NCBI RefSeq assembly: GCF_047948215.1
Contig: NC_134455.1
Span: forward strand, 161,058,575 to 161,122,574
Direction of reading: 5' to 3'
Source of the DNA: Lycorma delicatula
Taxonomy: Eukaryota; Arthropoda; Insecta; Hemiptera; Fulgoridae
Length of the DNA stretch: 64,000 bases
The notes beneath the pieces were generated by a model. It ran no database searches and had not been told where the DNA came from. It saw only the letters and a program-made list of their open reading frames with translations. The position numbers and the translations under genes were made by a program. Positions 24,711-35,670 of the stretch are shown piece by piece; within the stretch, counting starts at the first letter, position 1; each line of letters opens with the position of its first letter.

Positions 24711-25372
24711 GTACGATGTAAAGGAAGTATTGTGATCACGAAAAATTTCGGAATTCAGATGTTAACGGAAATATCCATCTTGACTAGTTTCGTCATGACG
24801 TCTGTACGTGTGTATGTACGTATGTATCTATCTCGTATAACTCAAAAACCATTAGCCGTAGGATGTTGAAATTTTGGTTTTAAACTCTTGTAACATCTAG
24901 CTGTGCACCTTCCCTTGTGATTCCAGTCGAGTGGATCAAAAGTGTCCAAAAAAGTCTAAAATCCAAAATATTCGGATTTTTAACTTTTTCTTAACTGCAA
25001 TAATAAGCACTCATTCAGAACTTTTCAACCGCATATCACAAATGGTAATTATTTTTATTGGTTTCAGAATTATAGTCAGAAAAGTTTAATTAATGAAATA
25101 TTTGGATCTTACAAGGAGAAGGCATATCGGTTCGAATTCGACTTCATCTCCTTTTTTAACTATTTTTTTAATTTAAATATATTGATTTATTAATAATTAT
25201 TAGCCACAGATTGTAAAAAAACGTTTTACAATAAATAATAGTTCAATAGTAACAATAAAAAAATATCAGAAGTTATTAATGAAATAAAATGTTATGTACT
25301 TTTAATTTTTTTAAATTGTGTATATGTAATTTAATTAAGGAAGCCACGGGGTGTCCACACCAGACTTTTTAT
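24711..25372 (+). repeat. Interspersed ~670-bp non-coding repeat, copy B
   Basis: This has the same block order as copy A. It opens TTACTTCCTTGTACGATGTA, contains GTATTGTGATCACGAAAAAT, ATTAGCCGTAGGATGTTGAA, AACATCTAGCTGTGCACCTT and ATAAATAATAGTTCAATAGT, and ends near AAGGAAGCCACGGGGTGTCC. It is essentially full length relative to copy A. Confidence 0.85.
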
Positions 25373-27018
25373 GATGCGAAATACCAGGTGTAATATCAAT
25401 ATGTATATCAATATATTGCAATGTACATCAATTTATATACATTATTATTATTATACATTACGTACCCTTGATGTATCTTTCTTTCCGAAATAACTTTTGA
25501 AATACTCTTGAAAAAGTCTTTTCATAGAAATTGAGTGTCGAAAATTATATCTGTCTATAGTATAGTAAATCTGTCGAGAGTACGGTGTGAAGAAATTTTT
25601 ATACATTATTTATTATTATATTGTATATGAATTCTGTAATCAATTTCAAGACATCCATAAGGATAACACCGAACATTAAAAAAAATTTAAAGTAATTTTT
25701 TCAACGGGTTTTTTTAAAAGCCAACGAATTCGAATATGTTCCATTGAAATAAATTACGATTCGAAAAATAATTAAAAAATATATATTTATGCATTTTAAG
25801 CCAATTTTCTCTCCCAGGTAGATTTTATACTTCTATTTATAATTTAATCGTTTTCAACCGATACTGCATAATTATCATTTTCAAGGAGTAAGTCATGTGT
25901 GATATATTTATTTTTACTAATTCTTATTTGAATCATTCGTTAGATTCATTCTAGTCAGACGTAATAAAGTTGTTTGATCTCGAAAGCAGGCTAAAGAAAA
26001 ACTCTACCCTACGTGTCTATGTGCACTGCAAATATTGAGAAGGCACTCAACAATTTAAGTGGAATAAAAAGGTCTCATTTTAAGGATTATTTTAATAAAA
26101 CTGAACGGTAGAGAGAAAAAACTGTTTAAGAATCAAGCGACTGAGATAAGAGTTGGCCGAGAAAAACAAGCTCCTGTGTGGGGAAAAATTAGATAAGCAT
26201 AAACTTTTATTCCTTTTGCTCATCGACTTTTTATACGGTCGAAAGAAAAAGAGATTTGAAAGAAAGTTTTGAGAATAAAACTGTACAAGAAGAGCAAATA
26301 TAGATATAAGGATTTTCTGAAGATGTTTTTAACTAAAATTAAAATAGGGCGGAAGAATTACTGAACGGTGTGAATTCATTGACAGAAGATAACAACATTA
26401 ATTATAAAATAATATTTTAAATAATAAAGTAATTTTTAAAAAAACTTGACGTACATGATTATTAAATACAAAAGCGTATTCAATAAAACATCACTTTACA
26501 GTTAAAGTTCGAACAATCACAAGAGCAAAAACAATAGATACAAAAGAAAGTTAAATGTGCAATAAACGTATAGAAAATCAACAGCAGAACTTATTGCGTG
26601 TAAAAGAACCATTACAGGCCAATGGAACGTACATTTCTTTTAATAAAAAAAAGTAAAAACTAATTACACATAAATTTAAATATTCCCTTATCCAGAAACC
26701 AGTAGTATTTGTGCTTTATTCAGCAAAGCACAAATCAATCTATAAAATACCGCTTTCAAACCGATCTGTCTGTAAAAGAATTACAGGTGTAATAGACATA
26801 ACATCGCAAGGCAAGGATAAGTAATCTTAGTAAAAACAACAAAAAAAAAGCACCCTCGGGTAAACCGTCGAAGGTAAAATTAAAAAATATATAGAGAACA
26901 AAGGTTAATAAATGTGATGGAAATTATGATAAATCTGAGCAAAATATTAGAACAGTAACGTGTACAAAACACGCCAGAAATTAAACAATTCTCTATTTAG
27001 GAAGGAAAATTTAGGAAA
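25373..27018. other. AT-rich non-coding DNA
   Basis: There is no recognisable coding similarity. A short AT-rich run of near-repeats (ATCAATATGTATATCAATAT, 25396-25440) is present. Confidence 0.45.
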
Positions 27019-27064
27019 AAATAAAATTAATTTGTACGTCATGACGTACAAATTAATTTTATTT
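27019..27064. repeat. Perfect 46-bp palindrome without spacer
   Basis: The left half AAATAAAATTAATTTGTACG + TCA (27019-27041) is the exact reverse complement of 27042-27064. There is no loop and no mismatch. It can form a cruciform in DNA or a long hairpin in RNA. Confidence 0.95.
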
Positions 27065-28282
27065 CTTGACGACTGACTACTATGAACACAATAATTTTTA
27101 GTTTAAATATCATTATACATTTAAATTTGAATTAACATCTTATGCGAAATCGCTGATGATGGAGTAACGGCTACGAAAGTACTCGGACATATATTTCTAA
27201 AATTTTTGGTACGTGGAACTTTAATTTATAGAATTAATTGTATTATTATCAACGATGCCAAATGCTTAGTAAATTCAATCTAAACATTAAGCATATTAAT
27301 TTAAATGCGTGCGCGCGCACTCGTTACAGAATAATCATCGTGATTGTTAACGTGCGATACTAGGAGCTTCTGTATTCGCTACATGCCAAACTATTTACCC
27401 TTTAGAGACAGATTAAATGTTTTCAAAAAACTAAGACCTTATTGAAACGAATATACCGATTGCATTTAATAAATAACTAGAGAATAAGTCGACTACAAAT
27501 CTATGGGAAGGAACGAAGATACTTGTATGGAGAAGAGCAAATAAATGGAACGGCTATAAATACGTGTATGTAACTACGAAGATAGAAACAAGACATAAAA
27601 ATATCGAATCAACCGGGATCAAAGCAGGGTTAAAAGAACTAAGCGGAAATTTCGGTCGGGTGCTTGAGCGTCGGGAAATTTCTATGGAACTCCGCCAAAG
27701 TCTGTCTACGTCAAGTGCTATAACACGAGCATGATACTCTAATACATGTACAGACGAACAGTACCGTTATTTTTATAAGTTTCTTAGAAAAATCTAACTA
27801 AATGATGTGTTCATTAGTGAAATGAATGTAATGTAACGATGTTCAGAATAAATATTTAATCGTAATGAGAAGTTACATCGACAATTATATTCAGTATACC
27901 TTAACGTTAACAAGAATTTATAAATTGAATGCATACTACTTTATAACAGCGTTTTATAACTGAAAAAATATAAAATCTGCAAAATATATATATCTGAAAA
28001 TACTTAAAAACATTTCACTGTAAATAAATAAATTATAAAAATATATATCCATTGAATTTGACTAAACTTAGTGACGTTTGAATAAGCTTCAATTCAATGT
28101 TTTCAAAACAAATGTTTCTTCAAAATATTATATATTGTCGCGTGTTCACGGTTCGACAAGGATATTGAGAGGCTAATAAACGTAAAAAATTTTAATAAAT
28201 ACAGTTTATTACTTTAATAGTATATAAAATAAGATGAACAACGATAATAATAATAAATATATACATATATATAACATACAAA
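27065..28282. other. AT-rich non-coding DNA
   Basis: A GC-richer patch at 27480-27740 has an open frame without a start codon (KWNGYKYVYVTT, then AGLKELSGNFGRVLERREIS) that I do not recognise. An alternating purine/pyrimidine run (GCGTGCGCGCGCA) lies near 27307. Confidence 0.45.
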
Positions 28283-28445
28283 ATAGTAATTCACTACAAG
28301 AGGAATCCGGTGTAATTTGATCTATATCCTTGAAAAATAATTTCAAATGAAAAGTCTTACGCGTGATAAAAATTAATTTAATAAAATTATATATATACTT
28401 TGTTTCAAATGTGTATTTGTTAATTTATGTGAATATTAAATTTAC
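28283..28445 (+). repeat. Left arm of a diverged long inverted repeat
   Basis: Blocks GGAATCCGGTGTAATTTGAT, AAAAATAATTTCAAATGAAA and GTATTTGTTAATTTATGTGA occur in reverse complement and in matching order at 29542-29712. The two arms enclose about 1.1 kb. They are clearly diverged, so this is an old structure or two opposed copies of one repeat. Confidence 0.8.
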
Positions 28446-28569
28446 AACTAAAGAGACAAAATTGATTTCATAACAATGAAATTATAAATACCAAAATACA
28501 ATCAAATTTACTAAAAACGTTATGACTGATATTAGACACTAATATTCAATTAATAATATAACAAAAATA

Positions 28570-28779
28570 ATTAAAACATTTTTAACCACCTTACCAGCAA
28601 AAACCAGATATGTTCTCAGCATCTTCATAGTACACTGTTGACATTCAAAAAGTCATGACTGTATACTCATTTTAATTTTTAACTTATATTTTTAATCTCC
28701 TGATGATGGTTTGAAAAACTGAAAGATCTTTAGAACATATATCTTTTTTTACTGGTAAGATGGTTAAACAGTTTTTAAT
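28570..28779. repeat. MITE-like inverted-repeat unit with ~47-bp arms
   Basis: The left arm 28570-28616 (TTTAACCACCTTACCAGCAA, ending AGATATGTTCT) is the imperfect reverse complement of the right arm 28732-28779 (AGAACATATATC, then ACTGGTAAGATGGTTAAAC). The total length is about 210 bp, and there is no coding capacity. The size and symmetry fit a small non-autonomous foldback or MITE. I see no convincing target duplication. Confidence 0.75.
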
Positions 28780-29541
28780 TATTTTTTATTATTAAAATAC
28801 ATCAGGGGAAACCATGTTTAAGAAATTAATAAAATAACAATAGAAAATGTAAAATTCATACAATTCACTCTCTGCAAGTATTTTTACTGTTTACAAAACA
28901 ACTACCCTATACTTTATGAATGAATAGAATTACCTTCACTCCTATAACAAGTAACTCATCGAACGGCTTACGGTTTCAACCAATTTCCAAAATGCAATAC
29001 TCATGACGTTCTCTTCACTCGTTATCACGCGCTGCGCCAAAATCGGCCTTGCAAAACTACTGATTCTGTCCTCAGATTCCCGGCAGTATTTGTACCTCCT
29101 GGCTTGCAGAACCAGTGTCCGACTCGTCCTTTAATTATTCAAGCGTAATAATTTTTATTGTCCACGTCCTTACGTTTTTCTATAAGTTACTTTTCCGGTC
29201 CGGTAATCCTTCTGGTCGAACAGGAGCTTTTGGAAAAGTCTGTATTACAAAGAACAAATTGTTAAACGGACCCGTTATTCTACATAAAGAATTTATTTTA
29301 GTTCTTTCTAGATTCTTATTATTTTCTCTCTCTTCTTAATTGGAAGAAACCCGTTACACTGATCCCATAACAATATTGATCATTTCCTCCACCGCTCACA
29401 ATTTGACAATTATTATTATTATTATTACGTAACAAATATTGTTATAAAATTTAAATATCACCTGGATACAAAAAAATAAATCAGATTACGGAGAAGGTGA
29501 TAACACCAGACTGGGGTTCATATATGCAATATTTTAAAATT
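28780..29541. other. Interior of the long inverted repeat, unassigned
   Basis: This contains a GC-richer patch at 28950-29240 (TCACGCGCTGCGCCAAAATC near 29025) with a 74-codon frame at 29115-29339 that I do not recognise. There is no transposase similarity. Confidence 0.4.
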
Positions 29542-29712
29542 CTGTCAAAATCTTCACATAATTTAACAAACACGCACCTCAAAAAAAGAATATATTAAAT
29601 TTTATAAAATCAATATTTTATCACGTGTGCCTTTTCATTTGAAATTATTTTTCAAAGATATAGATCAAATTACAGCGGATTCCTGTTATTGTGAAGTTTT
29701 ATTGCCAATATT
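29542..29712 (-). repeat. Right arm of the diverged long inverted repeat
   Basis: This is the reverse complement of 28283-28445 with substitutions and small indels. The best-matched stretch is TTTCATTTGAAATTATTTTT at 29633-29652. Confidence 0.8.
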
Positions 29713-30781
29713 CATTTATTTTACGGCGTCTAACTGTTCTATATTTATTATTTTGTAACAAAAATAATATTTACATCAGAGTGAAGTCATATATATATAT
29801 TATATATGTATATATATATATTATTACGCAATCTATCTGTATTATATTCACTTTGCATGTAACAAACAGGGTGATGGATGATAAATCCTACATCAATCAT
29901 TCATATCAATATAGTTAAATCGATATTAATAATATTGAGTTTATGATTGATATCCGTGTCGTACAATTTGGATTACAACGGTAAGAATACAAGTCAACGG
30001 GAAGGTATACGATATGGTCTCGGCTTAACTTTTGTTAAAATGCAACTAATATAAATTCTTTTAGCAGATTCTTGTATGGTTGAAAATAATTGTGATTATA
30101 GTACCTACAAGATTACAGAATAAGTTTGTTAGGACAGCGCACGCTCAACTACACCAGTTATTGTAGTACTTTTTTTACAATGTGTGCCACGAAATAGCCG
30201 TTTATGTATCAAACGATACAAAGATATTGCATCCTTCTAAAGAAAGGAAAAAATAATTACCTACTATATTTGTATATTTATTATGCAAGTATATATATGT
30301 ACACACACTCTTATTTTAATTAATACTGGCGTGCAAAAATACATCATAACCGTTTTTAGTACCATCTTGGAAATGATTTAACAAAATTGTAATACTTCCT
30401 GGTTATTTTATTGGTTATTTATTCTTTTATAGTGGAAAAATAATGACTTGGAAAAGTTTCCTAAGATGTCTTTTTTGGGATGGGGTAATTAATGATGAAG
30501 TTTTATTGTAAAATTATCATTATATTTTAAATAAACCAAAAGTTAAAAAATTTCAAAAAATCTGTATTTTTTATATTCCCCACCAAAACCTCCCGAAAAT
30601 TTTATTTTTTATTTTTCTACTTTTACTATGATAAATGGAAAAACAAAAAAGATACCACTGAAAAATGTACAACCGGTAAAAAATTACCTAAGATTTCTTT
30701 TCAACAGCAAAATCACAGCCTTCAACAGAAAAATTATAAGGATACGAGAGACGGAGATGCAAAAGCTGATGCCGATGATAA
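29713..30781. other. AT-rich non-coding DNA with an AT microsatellite
   Basis: Alternating AT runs lie at about 29790-29820. I recognise no coding similarity. Confidence 0.45.
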
Positions 30782-31373
30782 TTGGTTTGCTTGGTATTTC
30801 TCCCGCCACCACCCAGTTTGGTCGCCTTAAAGCATAAGTCCGAATGCCTGTGCCACAAACGGCTACTGAGCATCGAAACAGTTTAGCGACCAGTGTCCTA
30901 ACTAGCTCCTAGAGTTAACCTAAAAGCGTGAGCAGAATAAGCGTGGTGCCATACACCACTCGCTTGCGTATCCCACCGCCCACTTGTCTTATATCACTAA
31001 AATGGGTAGGCGCACCCCGTCAACTACTAAAACATATATGACTATCAATAATAAAATTTATCTCGTCGAAGACAGCAATTCGCTGTCACACCTAGGCCGC
31101 TGAATGCCAGTAAGTACCTATCTATCATTATAGCACTTGAAGCCTTAATCTGGTTGGTAACCAGCCTATCCAGCATATCTCTCAGTTAACTTCCTACAGC
31201 AGCGCGGTAGGAGTCTTTTCCCATAGGTAAACTACTGATTTCGGTTGAGCAAAGCAACCGCATCAAGGAACTCCCACAAGGTCCGACAATGCGGCTCTCG
31301 CCACATTGACTCGACGCTTGTCAGTGGCCAATTTTCCCCATTACCTCTAAGATCCAGGGTGGCCTGATTTCTG

Positions 31374-31386
31374 CCCCCCCCCCCCC
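31374..31386. repeat. 13-base C homopolymer inside the R1 remnant
   Basis: C13 on the plus strand (G13 in the sense of the LINE) sits at the point where the CxCG-H-C region ends. In copy 1 the equivalent site reads only GGGGGG, so this is an expansion by slippage. Confidence 0.85.
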
Positions 31387-31389
31387 AAA

Positions 31390-32740
31390 CCTGGGCAGTC
31401 AAACATCATGTGTTCGTCCGACTGGACCTTCCCGCAGACGCACAGCTCATCAACTGCCAGGTGGAAACGAAACAAATAAATTAAATTTACATGGTTGGAA
31501 AGCACTCGGGCTCCCGTTGCCCTTAAAAACGGAGAGGCACCATCCCCCCCAGATCCTGTATAAATCTATACAAGGACCTACCCTTAGTCGTGGCGTGCCA
31601 TTCTTGCTGCCATGCTTCCATCGTGAGGCTGTTGAGCCTCCTCCGCAGGGCAGGAGATGGGCAACTGTACGAAATTTAGAACCGGTGCATTGAGATCACC
31701 GTTCCGCTCCAGTACAGGCCCGGCTCGAAACCGCATCCCAAATACCTCGGCCTCCCTGTCACTTCGCAATTTCCACATGGCCGTTCGAACTTTACCACTA
31801 AATCGATTGGGAGAACCTTCCCTAATACAATGGTAGATTCGTAGGATATTGTTTTAAAAACACCAGTGCATACAATTAAGGCTCTGCGCTGGGCACTCTT
31901 TAAATTTTGAATAAGTACTTGATTTCTTTCCAACCTATGCGCCCAAATGGACGCCGCGTAAGAGGTCATACTTTCGAAGACACCTCGGTACACCGGTTAC
32001 AAATGACGGCCCGACAGCCCGTAATATTTCCGTGCAATCCTCCTGAGCTTGTGCATCACAGAGACGGCGTCCTCCGCTACTTGCCTAATGTGGTTGCTAA
32101 CTTCTCATCAAACAAATCACCTAGGCACTTATGAACTCTAACTCGGCTGATTACACAGCCTTTATACTCAATACGGGGGTTACGACTGTATGATAACTTG
32201 TTTGCACCCTTGAGAATCATAAACTTCGTCTTGTGCACAGAAATCTTTATATTTTGAATGTCCAACCAGCCCTCTACGGTTGACAAAGCCGCCTGCGCTC
32301 GGTCTTCTAGCTGCGGTCGTGAATTACCACGAATTAAAAGGAGTCAGTCATCGGCGAAACCCTAGCCGTGACCCTTTCCGGGAATGTCAGTCCCAAAAAT
32401 CTGTCGAATACCAGGTTCCACAGCAAGGGGCCGAGAACAGATCTTTGCAGGCTTCCCTTGGTGACGGATTTCTCCACAACTAGGCGCGCATCCTTAAACA
32501 GAGCCGTCGGATCAGACTAGTAGTCACGTACTACGGTCTGCAGGGGTACGGGAACATTGCGGCGTTCTTACTCAGAGAGGACAGAATTCCAGCACAAGGA
32601 AGAAAATGCTACCTCTATATCAATAAAAATTACCAAAACATATTTACAGTCGGCGCTTTCCACCTCGGCAAGACGCCGATGATAAAGGCCACTACCCCGT
32701 AACTCGTAACCTACAACAGCTGTTGGAGTAGCAAAAGCTA
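31390..32740 (-). pseudogene. R1-clade reverse-transcriptase polyprotein remnant
   Basis: In order on the minus strand: RRLAEVESADCKYVLVIFID followed by IEVAFSS (motif A with the FD---AFD pattern decayed); SVTKGSLQRSVLGPLLWNLV (motif B; the canonical G-PQGSVLGP is changed); GFADD at 32347-32361 (motif C intact but followed directly by TGA); VEGWLDIQNIKISVHKTKFM; RVHKCLGDLFDEKL; YRGVFESMTSYAASIWAHRL; and SAQRRALIVCTGVFKTISYE, then VLGKVLPIDLVV. The last blocks are typical of the R1/TRAS group, where the thumb region reads QR-ALI--T--YRT-S-EA--VLAG--P. Then come a C-run on the plus strand (G13 in sense) and the degraded CxCG region. Many frameshifts are present; it is non-functional. Confidence 0.82.
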
Positions 32741-32760
32741 ACTTCAAACTAGCTAGTAAA

Positions 32761-33583
32761 TGCCCTCGCAGTGCATCGTATAAAAACTACTAGGTATAAA
32801 TATTTAAATTATGCAGAAAGAAGCTAACCCTATTAATAGAACAAAATTTTGATGTATTTCTTTTAAATAATAGTTTTTAAATATAATTTATTTATTTAAC
32901 ACTACAATGAAAAAATAAATAAAATTGTTTCCAAAAATTAACTAACAAATATTACATTTATTGGGCATCATGTAGCGGATTCTGAAGCATCTTAGTAAAT
33001 CTATCCGTACACATCGGCTTCGTACACTAAAATGCTCGGATTTGTATAAAAAGATTTCTGGTTTTCCGAGTTCAAAATTCATCAACATTTTCGATTTCAC
33101 ATTTCAACGAGTTTTATTAAAAGTTCCTAGATTCATTTAAGCGTTTATTGTTTTGTAGATCGAAACTTAATGTTTCTTCATAAAATAACACTGAAAGAAA
33201 CTCAATGTAAGAGTTTCTGAATTCCATATACTTCAAATTACTGAAGTTTACATACACAGATATTCACATAGTAAAGCGATAGAAAGGATTTACGTATTTT
33301 TTTTTGAAATCGCTGAGTCCAGCACATAATAAAATTTAATGAACCGACCCGACCGTACGAGTCGCATTACATCTTGGTTGATAAAATTAAAGCTTAGAAA
33401 TTCGATTCAAAAGAACGGTAAAATATCGAGTGTTGTTTTGTATTATTCTGTAGCCAATTTTCTGTTAACCTATACAACTTTATTTCATTAATGAAATTTT
33501 TCTTAAAAAGAATTAAAGGAAAGCGAATGAAAAGTAGACTTTTTTACTACTTTTTAACCTACCAGACTTTTCCACCTCACATC
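32761..33583. other. AT-rich non-coding DNA
   Basis: There is no recognisable feature. The R1 similarity fades out near 32740-32780. Confidence 0.4.
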
Positions 33584-33608
33584 TTTTGTGAGTATGAAAC
33601 TCACAAAA
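33584..33608. repeat. Perfect inverted repeat, 10-bp stem and 5-nt loop
   Basis: TTTTGTGAGT at 33584-33593 pairs with ACTCACAAAA at 33599-33608 around ATGAA. Confidence 0.8.
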
Positions 33609-33742
33609 ATTCAAAACATGCCCTAGACGGGTGATATAAAAATATTCGTTTGAAGGTCTACGATTTTTTTATATACTTAATCTTTTGTACATCGCTATCG
33701 CTGAATGGACTGAAAATTTTATTTTCCTTTTATTTTTTTAAA

Positions 33743-33885
33743 GATTTATTTTAGGTCAAGATGGAGTTATTTAAAGGTTATTATGGGTTACACAATTTTT
33801 GTTTTTGAATTATTTATTTTAGGTCAAGTTGCAGTTATTTAAAGGTTATTATGGGTTACACATTTTTGTTTTTGAATTCTTTATT
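33743..33885. repeat. Tandem duplication, two units of ~68 bp
   Basis: AGGTCAAGATGGAGTTATTT starts at 33753 and AGGTCAAGTTGCAGTTATTT at 33821. Both continue with AAAGGTTATTATGGGTTACA and a TTTTTGTTTTTGAATT block, giving a period of 68 with few differences. Confidence 0.9.
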
Positions 33886-35668
33886 TTAATTAATAGCTTG
33901 AATTTGGATTTAATAGTAATTTTTTAATTAATTTTTTTGAATTCACCTCTTAATTATGTAAATTGTCTAAAAGAACAATCTAATTTTTTCTTTGAAAAGC
34001 ACAACGGCTTTCCACTTATCGGCCGTATTCTAAGTAAATAGTAGTTTTATTAAAAAATATTATAAAAAAAAGAATATTCGTTTTGATAAGCCGAATGACG
34101 AATAAGTGTAAAAAAAAACTTATTTCATCCTGTAGATATCGAAAATCAACTTTTTTAAGTACCACTTCAAACTCGTAATAATAGTTGTTTTTTTTTCAAG
34201 TGTACACAGTTTTGTATCTGTTAAATTCAGCTTATCTGAACGAATATATCGTTTTTTCTCTTTAATTTCTACAAACAACAATACATGAGTTATAATAATT
34301 ACTTCGACAAAGGCCGATAATTGGAAACTCATACATCGTTCGTTTCACACCCTAATCAGGTGATTGTAAAGAGCATAGACTAATTAACAGATACAAAATA
34401 AGATATAGAAAGTAGATGAGAAAAAGTGTGCGATTAATAAGCACACTTTTACAGTTTTTGCGCGTTTCATACGGCCGTACATTCAAACTTAAGATAAGGA
34501 TACAGTTTCGTGGTTTTCTTCAGTTTTTTTGGAAACAAATTTTCGTAATGACTTCGCGCAGTTTAAGAGGAAAGTGACGAAAATAAAATATGACAACCTG
34601 CAATATTTTTCTATTATTATGAACCGAGTTTTTAAACTTCAAAATCATTGGCAAAAATTTACAGTACTACTACGAATTTCAGAAGTCGGAAATAACGCTC
34701 ATAATTTCGAATAATTGAAGGATATATACACACATATAACAATTTATTGCTTAAAAAATTTAAAGTACGAAGTTGTAAGCTGGGTCCAGCTTATAACAAA
34801 AACTAAGAACGAACTGTAACGTTAACATTGAGCATCTGGCTACGTAAGCGAGCAAATAAGCTAGACCAAGAAAGGATCGAAAAAATTGAAGGTTGCTAGA
34901 TTACTTTTTTTAGCCTTCGTCGTCCATATTCCTACACGACAAGAGAATGATATCCAGGTCTCGGTCGCCGTCATTCATTCCTTCCTTCTCCAGATTATTT
35001 CATTTCCGTTTCCTAGTGGTTTATGTTTAAAATGCTGGAACGCTAATATTTATGGCAAACAATACAATGTGAATTTGTCTGCACCGTTTTATGACAATTT
35101 TATAAAACGTCATTCGCCGAGGCACGCCTCGCTATTTGTTATAAAGAAATTGCAACATAAGCTATTTGTATATTCTTACCAATAATTCATTCATTGTATA
35201 TTACAAATTTTTAACCTTGATAAACGGACTGAAATTAAAATTATAAACTATATTAACCAGGAAATGAATACGACGAATATTATTGTAATGACTGAACCAT
35301 AATAATAAAACAAATATTTTAATGAGCACAAAGAATGCCGTTATCTCCACGTATTTTTATAAAACCTATATACTTATTACATTCCAAATAACAATTTTTT
35401 ATTACATCATATTACATACAAAAACAGATCCGGTTGAATTATTTTACTCGCGTTTATTACCTTAAATTACAATAAAATAATTATTTATGGAAATATTAAA
35501 CGATCTGATATTAATATAATCCATTCATTAATTACATTTTCTTACATTTTAGCTAAGCCTGATAAAAAACCATACTACTTTGTAAAAACAAAAATAATTA
35601 TTAATTACACAAGGATTGGAATATAATAGTTTATGCCAACTTAACTGTTTTGCTAGCTGCTACGCATA
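33886..35668. other. AT-rich non-coding DNA
   Basis: A perfect 10-bp stem hairpin (AAAAGTGTGC / GCACACTTTT, 34422-34450, 9-nt loop) is present. A 99-codon frame at 34886-35185 has no motif I recognise and is treated as chance. Confidence 0.45.
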
Positions 35669-35670
35669 TA

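Larger units (their letters stand above)
30782..32760 (-). mobile_element. R1-clade LINE, copy 2, 5' truncated
   Basis: This minus-strand element has its 3' end at about 30782, sharing the terminal block AAATACCAAGCAAACCA and the 3' UTR with copy 1 (595-1387). About 600 bases of UTR are followed by about 1.35 kb of polyprotein covering the reverse-transcriptase palm through to the C-terminal zinc-knuckle-like region. The 5' end is lost in or before the motif A region near 32740. Confidence 0.85.

Noticed and set aside
29115..29339. 74-codon frame in a GC-richer patch, possible exon
   Set aside because: No splice-site or family support. It lies inside the diverged inverted repeat, so it may be part of a non-coding element.
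34886..35185. 99-codon plus-strand frame with a hydrophobic start
   Set aside because: It could mimic a signal peptide, but it has no recognisable domain, no similarity and AT-rich composition.
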